64,000 bases of DNA from an uncultured bacterium (GCA_903884945.1 CAISGR010000020.1:1-64000), one strand, 5' to 3'; shown: positions 26,897 through 36,059, counted from the first letter of the stretch. A program made the numbers and translations. The notes: generated by a model from the sequence alone, not told the origin.

Positions 26897-26948
26897 CCCA
26901 AAGCTTGGGATGAGATGACATAATGACCCCCTGCCGTCCAACGGACGG
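26897..26948. promoter_or_regulatory. two palindromes upstream of the Xre-like gene
   Basis: CCCAA-AGC-TTGGG at 26897-26909 and CCGTCC-AAC-GGACGG at 26934-26948 lie directly before the Xre-like gene start at 26888. Perfect short dyads in this position are usual operator sites for such regulators; autoregulation is inference. Confidence 0.45.
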
Positions 26949-27039
26949 TGTAAAAGGATCATGAGAAAACGGTCATTGCAACAATGGTTGGGGCCAGATT
27001 GAGCAGCAATCCATTTACTATCCGGCCGATTGACGGCTG

Positions 27040-27483
27040 TTAATGGCGTGAGGCTCGACCGGAGCCCAAGAGACTTTGTTTCGTCTCGTCATCAAGAGCT
27101 TGCAGTATCTTTGAGGCCTTATGCTCGACAACGTAGTCGAACAAGAGAAGGGATAGGGCGTCCTCGAGCGCAAGCGCAGTGGCAAGCTTGTGGCTGAACG
27201 CTTTCTGCAGTGCCTCAAGATAATCGACGCTCCGTGAGGCAAGCTTGAGATCGAGGCTAATTTCGCCGGGGCCGGGCACGAGATCAAGATGCTCGCCAAG
27301 CGTCGTGACCTCGTGATCGTCGAGATGCGACTCATCGAACGCACGATATTCGATGAGTGCGGCAAGAGTTTGGTGCGCGAGGGTCGCATTCGAGTGAAGC
27401 CGGAGGCTCTCGGTCGTCAGGCGGAACAAGTCCTCTGACACGCGGAGAAGACAGCCTTGGGCTTCGGTGCTCTTGCCGCCCAC
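27040..27483 (-). CDS. hypothetical helical protein
   Basis: 147 aa, GTG start with AAGGAG about 10 bases upstream. It is largely alpha-helical: CLLRVSEDLFRLTTESLRLHSNATLAHQTLAALIEYRAFDE, LDLKLASRSVDYLEALQKAFSHKLATALALEDALSLLLFDY. No family recognised. It lies between the Xre-like gene and the tra promoter region on the opposite strand and may be a small regulator or element-specific protein. Confidence 0.5.
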   Translation of the reverse strand: MGGKSTEAQGCLLRVSEDLFRLTTESLRLHSNATLAHQTLAALIEYRAFDESHLDDHEVTTLGEHLDLVPGPGEISLDLKLASRSVDYLEALQKAFSHKLATALALEDALSLLLFDYVVEHKASKILQALDDETKQSLLGSGRASRH

Positions 27484-27596
27484 TTGGTGATTTCTCCTTT
27501 TCTGATGAGAGACTGGTAACAGTCTGCAGAGGAGCGCCCCTTTTGGGCTCCAAAGGTTGATATTTCGCGAGTCTTCCCGCTGCGAATCTACCTTGG

Positions 27597-27727
27597 GCGC
27601 GCCTTGTCCGCAATTGCGGGGCGCGACGCCCGACTATCAAGGGCAGACTGCCCAACTATCCGGATGCCACGTCCCGTCCATCGGGGCGCAAAGCCCAATA
27701 CCAACGGGCAAAAGGCAGGGACTACAA
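27597..27727. repeat. six-unit 21-22 bp tandem array with GGGC-N5-GCCC palindromes
   Basis: Left arms begin at 27597, 27619, 27641, 27662, 27684 and 27706, i.e. spaced 22, 22, 21, 22 and 22 bases. Units 2, 3 and 5 are perfect GGGC-N5-GCCC palindromes; units 1 and 4 are degenerate with right arm GTCC, and unit 6 keeps only the left arm. After several right arms comes a related tail (GACTATCAA, AACTATCCG, AATACCAAC, GGACTACAA). The array lies about 120 bases before traA. Regular two-turn spacing suggests cooperative protein binding on one DNA face. Confidence 0.7.
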
Positions 27728-27844
27728 AAAAATCCGCGCGATCGGCAACCATCCGCTCGTGGGAGCTTGCGACACGAATGGCCACTTGGTCCTTTCAATT
27801 TCGGGCGCGGCAGATCGCGTCTCCTGAAGCGAAGGAAACACCTC

Positions 27845-28165
27845 ATGCAGTCCGTCCTCAAACAAAGCGGCCGGCTGGAGCTGGCGCTCCTTGTCCTCGC
27901 CGCGCTCCTTTTCGCCTTTTTCTTCTTCGCCGGGCCCGCCTTCGCCGGCGCCGACACGACGTTCGACACCGCCCTGACGAAGTTCACCGATTTTCTCGAA
28001 GGCTCAGGCGGCAAGATCATCACCGTCCTCTCGCTTGCCGGCGGCATCGTGGCACTTGCTTCGGGCCGCTTCTCGATGGGCCAGATCGCCATCCCGGTCG
28101 GCGTCGGCGTCGGCGCGGGCACCGGCATTCCGATCGTTACCTCTACCGTCACGGCAACGATCTGA
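27845..28165 (+). CDS. traA: TraA-like conjugative pilin (VirB2/TrbC family)
   Basis: 106-aa prepilin. A long leader (MQSVLKQSGRLELALLVLAALLFAFFFFAGPAFAGA) would be cut after FAGA, leaving a mature pilin with two hydrophobic helices (GKIITVLSLAGGIVALASG and QIAIPVGVGVGAGTGIPIV) separated by a short polar loop, as in F pilin. First gene of the transfer operon; GAAGGAAA upstream. The frame continues upstream to 27557, but the leader pattern fixes the start at 27845. Confidence 0.85.
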   Translation: MQSVLKQSGRLELALLVLAALLFAFFFFAGPAFAGADTTFDTALTKFTDFLEGSGGKIITVLSLAGGIVALASGRFSMGQIAIPVGVGVGAGTGIPIVTSTVTATI

Positions 28166-28223
28166 AAGGTCCGACGGTCGGTCGGAATAGCAGATCCGGC
28201 CGGCTTTTGAAGAGGGTGGTGCA

Positions 28224-28514
28224 ATGGCCGCGGACAAGTACGTCATACCGTCTCATCTAGACGATCCCGAGCTAATCGGGCTGTGGACGATAGATGAATT
28301 CCTGGCGATGGTTATCCCGTTCGTCTGGGGAATCCTGTCTCAGCACATTCTCATTGGCGTCGTGCTTTCGGGTGCGGGCTGGTGGGGACTGAAGAAGGCT
28401 AAGGCAGGACGGGCAACGTCTTGGCTGCTCCATTTGGCCTATTGGCATCTTCCGGCCGGGTTCACTGGCATGAAGGCCACGCCACCCTCTTATCTCCGAC
28501 TGATGGCCGGGTAA
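28224..28514 (+). CDS. traL: TraL, F-type pilus assembly protein
   Basis: 96 aa. Begins MAADKYVIPSHLDDPELIGLWTIDEFLAMVIPFVWGIL, the conserved TraL opening (P..LD.P....W..DE), followed by membrane segments (ILIGVVLSGAGWWGLKKAK). TraL is an inner-membrane component needed for pilus assembly. GAGGGTGG precedes the start. Followed after one base by traE. Confidence 0.9.
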   Translation: MAADKYVIPSHLDDPELIGLWTIDEFLAMVIPFVWGILSQHILIGVVLSGAGWWGLKKAKAGRATSWLLHLAYWHLPAGFTGMKATPPSYLRLMAG

Positions 28515-28515
28515 G

Positions 28516-29082
28516 GTGGAGATCACCTACACACACGCCAAAAGCCAACGCGTCCTGAGGCAGCGCAATCTTCTCGTGATCGTATCGGTGATCCTGGGCG
28601 TCCTCTCCGGCATCTTGCTGTTGATCACTGCAACCCGTGACCGCGAGATCGTCCTGCAACCGGTCCTGGCACGGCCATTGGCGGTCAACAGCGCAGGAGT
28701 TTCGCGGGAGTATCTCGAGCTGATCACCCGTGACACCGCGGTGCTGACCCTCGATCGCAGCCCTTCCAACCTCGAATATTGGATGAAGTCGGTCCTCGAG
28801 ATCACTGCGCCGAGCGCGCAGGGGAAGATCCGCGGCGACCTCATGAAGATCGTCAACGAGCAGCGCGGCTCCTCGATCGCGCAGTTCTTCACGATCCAGA
28901 CGATGGAAATCGACCCTAAGAACCTGTGGTCCACCGTGACCGGGGATCTGCACACGATCGTCGGGAACAAGGTCGTCTCCAGTGAGCGCCGGACTTTCCG
29001 TTTCGATTGGCAATATTCCGGACTGTCCCTGAAGCTTGTCGGCTTTGGAATGGTGACGACCGGCAAGGAAAAGGATCAGTGA
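28516..29082 (+). CDS. traE: TraE, F-type pilus assembly protein (VirB5/VirB8 type)
   Basis: 188 aa with GTG start. One N-terminal membrane segment (LLVIVSVILGVLSGILLLITA) then a periplasmic domain: VSREYLELITRDTAVLTLDRSPSNLEYWMKSVLEI, and a C-terminal beta part (VVSSERRTFRFDWQYSGLSLKLVGF). TraE occupies the VirB8-like position in the F-type channel. Its stop overlaps the traK start (TGATG). Confidence 0.9.
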   Translation: MEITYTHAKSQRVLRQRNLLVIVSVILGVLSGILLLITATRDREIVLQPVLARPLAVNSAGVSREYLELITRDTAVLTLDRSPSNLEYWMKSVLEITAPSAQGKIRGDLMKIVNEQRGSSIAQFFTIQTMEIDPKNLWSTVTGDLHTIVGNKVVSSERRTFRFDWQYSGLSLKLVGFGMVTTGKEKDQ

Positions 29083-29885
29083 TGTCGGTCTACGCCATCG
29101 GCAGCGCCGCGACCGGCGCCGTCTTCCTCTCCCGCTATTACTGCTATTTGAGCCGGATCATCGGCGCTTCGCTCGTGGCGTTATCTTTCTTCCTCATCGC
29201 GGAACCGGCCTGGGCCGACCAAACGGTGATGGCGTCCGATGGCAGCCAAGTCGACTGCGCCGCCTCTGCCAAGGATCTCACCAGGATCAGCCTGGTCGAG
29301 GATGAATTCGCTTCGGTCTCGAAAATCTCGACGGGCAATCCCGCCGACGACTTTTCGGTCGTGAACGAGCCGGTTCGCGGCGACATCTACCTGTCGGTGC
29401 CGGAAGGGTTCGGCCGACAGGCCCTTTCCTTCTTCGCCACCAGCAAGCGGGGCTATGTCTACAAGTTCGTGTGCCGCGTCGCAGGCGAGCAGGCGGTCCA
29501 GGTGTTCATCTCGAACCCGGCGATCGCAAAGGACAAAGCGGGCGACACGGCGCCGCAAGTCGCAGCCGCTGATCCGCAGGAAACCGTGGTCGAGCTCGTG
29601 CAGGCGATGTACTCGAACAGCGTCATCGATGGGTACGAGATGCGTCAACGGGCGTTTCGACCCGTCTATGTTGGTACGCTCAAGGTCCAGATGATCGCCG
29701 AATATCGCGGCTCCGATCTCACCGGCCGCGTCCTTCGCATCGAGAATAGAGGCCCGGCCTCGGTCACGCTGAGCGAAGCGACCGTTGCGCCGCCGAGCGC
29801 GGTGGCGGTGTCGATCGCAGAGCCCAAGCTCGATCCAGGGAAGGTCACGACGGCCTACCTCGTTTCGCAAAACGGGAGGCAGTGA
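29082..29885 (+). CDS. traK: TraK, F-type secretin-like protein (VirB9 equivalent)
   Basis: 267 aa. Signal/anchor LSRIIGASLVALSFFLIAEPAWA, then a beta-rich domain: VMASDGSQVDCAASAKDLTRISLVED, FATSKRGYVYKFVCRV and a C-terminal NRGPASVTLSEATVAPP, PGKVTTAYLVSQNGR. TraK works with TraB and the lipoprotein TraV in the outer-membrane core complex. ATG 29082 overlaps the traE stop by one base. Confidence 0.88.
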   Translation: MSVYAIGSAATGAVFLSRYYCYLSRIIGASLVALSFFLIAEPAWADQTVMASDGSQVDCAASAKDLTRISLVEDEFASVSKISTGNPADDFSVVNEPVRGDIYLSVPEGFGRQALSFFATSKRGYVYKFVCRVAGEQAVQVFISNPAIAKDKAGDTAPQVAAADPQETVVELVQAMYSNSVIDGYEMRQRAFRPVYVGTLKVQMIAEYRGSDLTGRVLRIENRGPASVTLSEATVAPPSAVAVSIAEPKLDPGKVTTAYLVSQNGRQ

Positions 29886-29886
29886 C

Positions 29887-31215
29887 ATGGCTTTGGCCGA
29901 TATCTTCCGGCGTAGACGCGCGCCTCTCGACGGGGCGCCAGAAGAGGAGGGCGTCTCTCCCGTCTCGAGCGATCTGACCGCGAACGAGAGCGTTCGCAAA
30001 CGGCAGCGCCTATTGCTCGCCGGCGTCGCCGGTATCGGACTCATCGCATCGTCATTTTGGATCTTCGGTGACGATGGTGGCAAATCTGCGTCGACCGATA
30101 GCGACGCTGCCAAGGTCGAGGTTTCGACCAAGGACATGGTCAACAAGAACCTCAACCAACAGGAGTGGATGGCGCTCTCGGAAAACCAGATGCAGTCGGT
30201 CGAAAACCAGCTGAAATCGGTGAACGGGCAGCAGCAACGGGTCGACCAGCTCGCCCAGCAACTCGAACTGCTGAAAGGCGAGAATCAAGCGATGCGCGCT
30301 GACGGTGCGCGCGTGCTTTCCGCCTATCAGGCGGAGAATGACCAGCTGAGGCGGCAGGTCGCCTCCAAGACAGCAACGCCGGCGCCCGCACCAGGCCCTT
30401 CTGCGATGTACGGCCCGAACGGCGTCCAGAATTACCAACGCCCCGATGCCGGTCCCGCCGGGCGGCCAATGCCCGTCAACAGCGGCGCCGAGGTCAAAAT
30501 GGTCAGCTTTCAGTCGACCGACACTGGCACTGCGACACGCGTCGCGAAGGGCACCACGACGTACAGCGACAGTATCAACTATCTGCCTCCGAACAGCTTT
30601 GCGAGCGCCAAGGTCATCGTCGGCGTTGACGCGAGCGCAGGAGTCAACAGCCAGACCGATCCGTTGCCCGTGGTGCTTCGCGTCACCGGGCCAGCACGCT
30701 CGGTCTACCAGAACGGCAAGCTCCTTACGACGAAGATAGAGGGCTGCCTGATCAATGGCGCTGCGCGCGGCGATCTCTCGAGTGAGAAGGTATACGTCAA
30801 ACTTCAGAAAATGACCTGCCCGCAACCGGGCGGTCGCTACGCCGTGTCCGAAGTGAAGGGGTTCATCGCCTTCGGCGGCAAGACTGGAGTGCGCGGTCGT
30901 GTCGTCAGCCGCGAGGGTTCCCTCGCGATGCAGGCTTTCCTCGCTGGCCTGGTCAGTGGCGGCGGCAACGCGCTCAACACTGCCTTCAATCAGCCCCTGG
31001 CGACCATCGCCAACGATGGCGAGGGCAGCATCAACCGCACGCCCAATTTCGGCAGCGTTGGCCTGCGTGCGCTCGGTGGCGGCGCTGCTGAGTCCGGCAA
31101 GGACGTCTCGAAATATCTGATCGAGCGCGCCGAGCAATATCAGCCTGTGATCGAGATGCCGACCGGCATCGATGTCGAAATCGTCTTCCTGGAGGGTGTG
31201 TATGTCCGCAATTGA
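29887..31215 (+). CDS. traB: TraB, F-type VirB10-like scaffold protein
   Basis: 442 aa. Cytoplasmic N-terminus, a membrane helix near residues 41-57 (LLLAGVAGIGLIASSFWIFG), a coiled coil (LSENQMQSVENQLKSVNGQQ, then DQLAQQLELLKGENQAM), a Pro-rich stretch, and a C-terminal VirB10-type beta domain (PNSFASAKVIVGVDASAG, DPLPVVLRVTGPA, EGCLINGAARGDLSSEKVYVKL, GGKTGVRGRVVSREGSLAMQAFLAGLVSG). It spans the envelope, linking inner-membrane ATPases to the outer core. Overlaps the next gene by 14 bases. Confidence 0.92.
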   Translation: MALADIFRRRRAPLDGAPEEEGVSPVSSDLTANESVRKRQRLLLAGVAGIGLIASSFWIFGDDGGKSASTDSDAAKVEVSTKDMVNKNLNQQEWMALSENQMQSVENQLKSVNGQQQRVDQLAQQLELLKGENQAMRADGARVLSAYQAENDQLRRQVASKTATPAPAPGPSAMYGPNGVQNYQRPDAGPAGRPMPVNSGAEVKMVSFQSTDTGTATRVAKGTTTYSDSINYLPPNSFASAKVIVGVDASAGVNSQTDPLPVVLRVTGPARSVYQNGKLLTTKIEGCLINGAARGDLSSEKVYVKLQKMTCPQPGGRYAVSEVKGFIAFGGKTGVRGRVVSREGSLAMQAFLAGLVSGGGNALNTAFNQPLATIANDGEGSINRTPNFGSVGLRALGGGAAESGKDVSKYLIERAEQYQPVIEMPTGIDVEIVFLEGVYVRN

Positions 31216-32086
31216 TCGACTGCGAAAGCTGCGCCTGTTCACGCGGCGGGCACCTGTCCTGGTGGCGATCGGCGCGATCTCCGTAGCCGGCATCGCACTG
31301 GCGGCCGACGTGGCGGGTCCAGACGAAGTGAAGGTCACTGGCCTTCTGAAGGCGCGCCTGCCGAAGACTGAAGTCTCCAAGGTCAATTGCGAGAAGATCG
31401 AAGGGCTCTGCGAGGTGACCGCCGGCGCCAATCTCTTCTACGTCAATCACGGTGCTCGCTATCTGATCATCGGCCGCGTCTACGATATGGAGACGCGCCA
31501 GGATCTGACGGCGGCCCGACTACTCGAGATCAACCCAGACATGCTGGTCGGCGGGGCTGCGAAAGCGAATGCCGCCGCGGCTTCCGACGGCGGGGAAGGT
31601 GAGGGCGAGGTCACGGCAGCAGCGGTCGGCAGTGGGCGGACCACGGTCCCCGTGCGCCCCGCTATTCTCAACCTGACCGGCCTGCCGAACGAGGGTGCGA
31701 TCGTTTGGGGCAATAAGGCGGCCAAGCAGACGGTCACCATCTTTACGGACTTCCGCTGCGGCTATTGCCGTGCGCTCACCAATGTCTTGCGCGGTATGGA
31801 CGTGAAAGTGGTCGAGCGGCCGATCTCGGTCCTCGGCAGCCGTGACATTGCCGATCGAGTCTACTGTTCCAAAAACCAGGAACAGGCGCTTCATGCCGCT
31901 TACGCGGGTGAGCCCTTCAAGGTGCCAGCTGCGTGTGACACCAAGGGCCTCGATGCCAATGAGAAATTCGCCCAGAAGAATGGCCTGAACGCGACGCCGG
32001 TTATCGTCCGCAGCGACGGCGCAATCCTCGAAGGCTATCGGCCGAAGGAGTTCCTCGAGGCCTGGCTCAGAGGAGCGAAGTCGTGA
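31202..32086 (+). CDS. dsbC: DsbC-family thiol:disulfide isomerase of the transfer system
   Basis: 294 aa, ATG inside the end of traB. Membrane/signal segment (APVLVAIGAISVAGIALAADVAG), an N-terminal dimerisation-like domain (VKVTGLLKARLPKTEVSKVNCEKIEGLCEVTAGANLFYVNHGARYLIIGRVYD), an Ala/Gly/Glu-rich linker, and a thioredoxin domain with active site TDFRCGYCRAL and cis-Pro loop NGLNATPVIV. It would shuffle disulfides in the Cys-rich TraU, TraN and TraH proteins in the periplasm. Stop overlaps the traV start. Confidence 0.88.
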   Translation: MSAIDRLRKLRLFTRRAPVLVAIGAISVAGIALAADVAGPDEVKVTGLLKARLPKTEVSKVNCEKIEGLCEVTAGANLFYVNHGARYLIIGRVYDMETRQDLTAARLLEINPDMLVGGAAKANAAAASDGGEGEGEVTAAAVGSGRTTVPVRPAILNLTGLPNEGAIVWGNKAAKQTVTIFTDFRCGYCRALTNVLRGMDVKVVERPISVLGSRDIADRVYCSKNQEQALHAAYAGEPFKVPAACDTKGLDANEKFAQKNGLNATPVIVRSDGAILEGYRPKEFLEAWLRGAKS

Positions 32087-33096
32087 GCCGGCGGCTGGGT
32101 CGATCCCGCCGAGCACCGCTCCTACTCGGATCGGCCGCTCTGGCAGTGCTGACTCTGCTCAGTGGGTGCGCGACGTTTGGAAGCAACGTGAGAGGCAGCT
32201 TCTCATGCGCCGCGCCCGATGGCATCTGCGCGCCTTCCTCGTCGATTGACGACCGCGCGCTGGCGATGATCTCGGGTGAGAGTGGCGGAGACGGGGTGTC
32301 CGCCGGACCTTATATTGAAACCCGCCCGAAGACGCGAACGTCTCGGACCGCTGCTACCAGGCAGATTGTGCCTGTCGAGCCCGGGGATGCGCGGCGTACT
32401 CAGGAGCGTGTGCTTCGGATCGTCTTCCAGCCCTATATCGATGAGCGCGGGCGCTTACATGAGACGAGCGCGGTCCACGCGGTCGTGCGGAGCGGCGAAT
32501 GGCAGCAGCAATCGCTGGCATCAGCGACCGCCATTCCTGATCGCAATACGTCGTCGATGCGCACGATGCCGGAATCGCTCGCAGAGGCCGTCGATCGCGC
32601 TGACCCTGCGATCGTCGATGTCGCGGCGATCGATCCAGATCTTCCTGATCCTGCGGCGGTGGCCGCTGCGCGAGCGCGCAGTGCCGATCCGGTCGCAGCG
32701 ATCAAGTCCGACGTTGCGGCTCGCTTAGCCCCCAAGGCGGGCCGCAACGCGCCGGCGCCCGTTCCGCCCACGGAAAGAGGTAAGGCGCAGCCGGCGGAGG
32801 CTCCCAAACCGCTGCCAAGGGCCGCTGGTTCAACAGGCAATCCAGGCGCAGCGCCAGCCTTGTCGAAAACGACAAATGCCACTCCGTCCGGTGTGGCGAC
32901 GCCGCCCAAAACGACCATCGGTGCCGAGGCAATCGCGCGGGTGAAAGCGAGTCCACAATATCAAGCGCAGGCAACAGAAGCTCAGAACGCGGCGCGAAGC
33001 GCGGTCGCTGCAGAAGCGCTGCCGGCAGCGCAGCCAGATGCCAAGCCAGTCGTCCGCGCCGCAGGATTCCCCGCGTCCGTGCCGCAGGAGAATTGA
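32083..33096 (+). CDS. traV: TraV, F-type outer-membrane lipoprotein
   Basis: 337 aa with GTG start overlapping the dsbC stop (GTGA). Lipoprotein signal (APLLLGSAALAVLTLLSGC) followed by the TraV signature ATFGSNVRGSFSCAAPDGICAPSSSID (the two-Cys motif). The remainder is a long Ala/Pro-rich low-complexity tail, making it longer than the F plasmid TraV (about 170 aa). TraV anchors the TraK/TraB core to the outer membrane (VirB7 equivalent). Confidence 0.85.
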   Translation: MSRRLGRSRRAPLLLGSAALAVLTLLSGCATFGSNVRGSFSCAAPDGICAPSSSIDDRALAMISGESGGDGVSAGPYIETRPKTRTSRTAATRQIVPVEPGDARRTQERVLRIVFQPYIDERGRLHETSAVHAVVRSGEWQQQSLASATAIPDRNTSSMRTMPESLAEAVDRADPAIVDVAAIDPDLPDPAAVAAARARSADPVAAIKSDVAARLAPKAGRNAPAPVPPTERGKAQPAEAPKPLPRAAGSTGNPGAAPALSKTTNATPSGVATPPKTTIGAEAIARVKASPQYQAQATEAQNAARSAVAAEALPAAQPDAKPVVRAAGFPASVPQEN

Positions 33097-33097
33097 G

Positions 33098-35689
33098 ATG
33101 GCGCGGCGCTTTTTCGACGATCTCCTCGCTGGCGTGTTCGGTGACAGCAAGCGTCCCGACGCCCAGCAGCCGGATCTCGCGGTACCGATGCTTGCACATT
33201 GGCTGCCTTACCGCAGCTACGACCCGAAGACGGGCATCTTCTACAACAGTGCGTCGCGCGGTTTCGTAATCGAGGCGGCGCCATTGGTTGGGGCCGACGA
33301 GCGCACCGGCGAAATTCTGGCGCAGTTCCTGTCTGAGGGTATCCCGGCGCCGGGCTGTCTCCAGTTTCACCAGTGGATGTCACCGCGTATCGGTGAGCGG
33401 CTCTCGAAATGGTATCTGCCGCGCTACTCGGCGCGCGGTGTCTATGAACGGATGGCCAAGCACCGCGTCGATTTCCTGACGGACGGTGTGTGGGACTCGT
33501 TATCGGCCGACGCTCCGTTCTGCCTTCGCAATCACCGCGTCGCGATTTCTTATTCGACCCCGGAATCGTCGAGCGTGTCGGTCGAGCAGATCGTCTCGGT
33601 GATGGAGGGGATCATTTCATCGCTTGCGTCGATCAACGTCGCTGCGCGCACGATGGACCCGGTAGCGCTGATAGGGTGGATCGACGACATCACCTCGCCG
33701 ACCACTGCCGCCGGCGATGACGCTGTCAGCTACAATCCGCTCGATCCCATCGCGGACCAGGCGATCCGCCGCGACATCGAGTTGCAGGTCGAGCCGGACC
33801 GGATGTTGCTGCGGACCGAGCGTTTCCGGCCGACCGGAAAGACGATCAAGGGCGCGCCAGAGATCGGCGAGATTTATCCCGACGTATTCGATGTCCGGTC
33901 GTTTTCTGTGCGCAATCTGCCGACCCGCTGGGCACCCTGGGACGTGGCGCGTCTGATCGGCGACATGTTCACAGATAAACTCCGCATGCCGTGCCCTGTT
34001 TCGACGAACCTGTGCATCGATTTTCCAGACGCCCAAGCCTCGACCAACAAGGCTGGCTACAAGTTCATGCGGACGACGAGCCTCGCTGACTCAAAGTCAT
34101 CGAAATTCCTGCCTCAGCTTCGCGACCAGTCGCAGGAGTGGCGCTACGTCAACGACGAGATCCGCCAGGGCCGCAAGCTCGTCCGCGTGTTCTTTAGCGT
34201 CACCGCCTTTTCGCCCAAGGGCAAGGGCGACACAAACGAGCGCGTGCTCAAGTCGGTCTATCGGGCTGCAGGCTGGGACCTGCTCGACGACCGCTATCTG
34301 CAGGTCATGGGGCTGCTCTGCGCGATGCCGATGACGATGGCCAATGGTCTGTCGAAGGACCTCGAGCGCATGAAGCGGATGCGGACGCTGCTCACCACGA
34401 CGGCAGCCAATCTGGCGCCGCTTCAGGGCGAATATCTCGGCGGAAGTATACCCCATTTGTTGTTGATCGGTCGGCGGGGCCAGCCTTTCTTCTGGAGCCC
34501 ATTCGAGAATGCCGCCGGAAACCACAATGTCGCGGTCTTCGGCAAGTCGGGTTCGGGCAAGTCGGTCGCGCTCCAGGAGCTGTGCGGCTCGCTCTGCGGC
34601 GCCGGCGCGAAGGTGGTGGTGATCGACGACGGCCGTTCGTTTGAGCACTCAGCAAAGCTGCAGGGCGGCGCCTTCGTCGAATTTACAATGAGCTCGGGCT
34701 TTTGCCTCAACCCCTTCTCGATGATCGACCAGGCTCAGGCGGCGGAGGACGAAGATTACCTTCTCGACTGCATGGCGATGCTCAAGGCGATCATCAATCA
34801 GATGTCGCGCCATGTCGATCGGCTCAACGACACCGAGCGCGGTCTGATCGACGGCGCGGTTAATGCGGTATGGGAAAAGGACGGCCGGCGCGGGTCCATC
34901 GACCGCGTCATCGAAGAGCTAAACGCGACCGGCAATTCGCTTGCTTCAGATCTTGGGATCGCGATGCGGCCGTTCTCGTCGGGCGGAACCTACGGCCGCT
35001 TCTTCCAGGGCGAAGTCTCGTTCGAGCTGCAAGCGCAGCTCACCGTCTTCGAGCTGTCCGACCTCTCGGCCCGCGAGGAGCTGCGCAGTGTCGTACTGAC
35101 AGCGATCATGTTCATGGCGCAACAAATGATGCGCAAGCTCGATCGCTCGATCCCCAAGGCGCTGTTCCTCGACGAGGCTTGGCAATTGCTCCGCGGCGGC
35201 TCGATGGCGGAGTTCATCGAGGCCTTTGCGCGAACTTGCCGCAAATATGGTGCATCGCTGATCACCTCGACTCAGTCGCTTAACGATTATTACAAGTCAG
35301 CCGGTTCGATCGCCGCGCTCGAGAACTCGGACTGGTTCGTCATCCTGCAGCAGAAGCCGGAGACGATCGCGGACTTCAAGAAGCATGATCGCTTCGAGAT
35401 GGATGACTACACCGACGCCCTTCTGCGGTCGCTGAAGCGAAACGGCTTCGAATATTCGGACATCATGATCAAGGGCCCCGACACGCTCGCGGTCGGCCGT
35501 CTTGTGCTCGATCCCTATTCAGCCACACTCTTTTCCTCGAGCCCGAGGACGTTCGCCGCGATCGATGCGCTGATCGCGGAGGGCATGAGCATGGACGAAG
35601 CGATCGAGCGGATCGCCTTTCCTGACAATCCCGAAAAATGGGTGAGCAATCTCGTCGACGCGGACGAGATCGCGATCGCGGCGGAGTAG
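33098..35689 (+). CDS. traC: TraC, VirB4-like conjugation ATPase
   Basis: 863 aa, about the length of F TraC. N-terminal TraC/VirB4 domain (PYRSYDPKTGIFYNSASRGFVIEAAPLVGADERT), Walker A in FGKSGSGKSVALQELC near residue 485, and C-terminal motor motifs (IPKALFLDEAWQLLRGG for Walker B; SLITSTQSLNDYY). It is a cytoplasmic/inner-membrane ATPase energising pilus assembly and DNA transfer. ATG 33098 sits one base after the traV stop, with GGAG upstream. Confidence 0.95.
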   Translation: MARRFFDDLLAGVFGDSKRPDAQQPDLAVPMLAHWLPYRSYDPKTGIFYNSASRGFVIEAAPLVGADERTGEILAQFLSEGIPAPGCLQFHQWMSPRIGERLSKWYLPRYSARGVYERMAKHRVDFLTDGVWDSLSADAPFCLRNHRVAISYSTPESSSVSVEQIVSVMEGIISSLASINVAARTMDPVALIGWIDDITSPTTAAGDDAVSYNPLDPIADQAIRRDIELQVEPDRMLLRTERFRPTGKTIKGAPEIGEIYPDVFDVRSFSVRNLPTRWAPWDVARLIGDMFTDKLRMPCPVSTNLCIDFPDAQASTNKAGYKFMRTTSLADSKSSKFLPQLRDQSQEWRYVNDEIRQGRKLVRVFFSVTAFSPKGKGDTNERVLKSVYRAAGWDLLDDRYLQVMGLLCAMPMTMANGLSKDLERMKRMRTLLTTTAANLAPLQGEYLGGSIPHLLLIGRRGQPFFWSPFENAAGNHNVAVFGKSGSGKSVALQELCGSLCGAGAKVVVIDDGRSFEHSAKLQGGAFVEFTMSSGFCLNPFSMIDQAQAAEDEDYLLDCMAMLKAIINQMSRHVDRLNDTERGLIDGAVNAVWEKDGRRGSIDRVIEELNATGNSLASDLGIAMRPFSSGGTYGRFFQGEVSFELQAQLTVFELSDLSAREELRSVVLTAIMFMAQQMMRKLDRSIPKALFLDEAWQLLRGGSMAEFIEAFARTCRKYGASLITSTQSLNDYYKSAGSIAALENSDWFVILQQKPETIADFKKHDRFEMDDYTDALLRSLKRNGFEYSDIMIKGPDTLAVGRLVLDPYSATLFSSSPRTFAAIDALIAEGMSMDEAIERIAFPDNPEKWVSNLVDADEIAIAAE

Positions 35690-35693
35690 GATC

Positions 35694-36059
35694 ATGGCGA
35701 CGAAGGCAGACGATGCGACGAACCCCGGTGCGCGAAAGGGCTGGCTGATGGCCGCCGAATGGCGATCCGTCTTCTACTTCATCCTCCATGGGTTTGGATT
35801 CCTGGGCAGCACGCTTTTGATCACCTGGGGGCTGTTCTTCCTGTTCTTCCTAGCGATCGTCTGGTTCTCCTTCGACGGATTCATTCACCAGCTCAACAAT
35901 TTCACCACGCGTTATGCCGCAGCCGATCAGGCACGGACTGGCGCTTTCCTCAACACTTTCGCGATCGCGCACATGATCCTCTCGGCGGCGGTCATCACTT
36001 TTCGTCGGGATCGCATCCTGCCCGACCGCACGCAGGAAGGGATCGGCGACCATGGCTGA
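35694..36059 (+). CDS. small membrane protein of the transfer operon
   Basis: 121 aa. It contains a long hydrophobic region (WRSVFYFILHGFGFLGSTLLITWGLFFLFFLAIVWFSF) and a second segment (LNTFAIAHMILSAAVITF). Located between traC and trbI with eight-base overlap to trbI, so it is translated with the operon. No F-plasmid counterpart recognised; probably an accessory inner-membrane component. Confidence 0.65.
   Translation: MATKADDATNPGARKGWLMAAEWRSVFYFILHGFGFLGSTLLITWGLFFLFFLAIVWFSFDGFIHQLNNFTTRYAAADQARTGAFLNTFAIAHMILSAAVITFRRDRILPDRTQEGIGDHG

Noticed and set aside
27597..27727. Possible CRISPR array
   Set aside because: Units are only 21-22 bases, degenerate, and directly adjacent without constant repeats and unique spacers; no cas genes are nearby.
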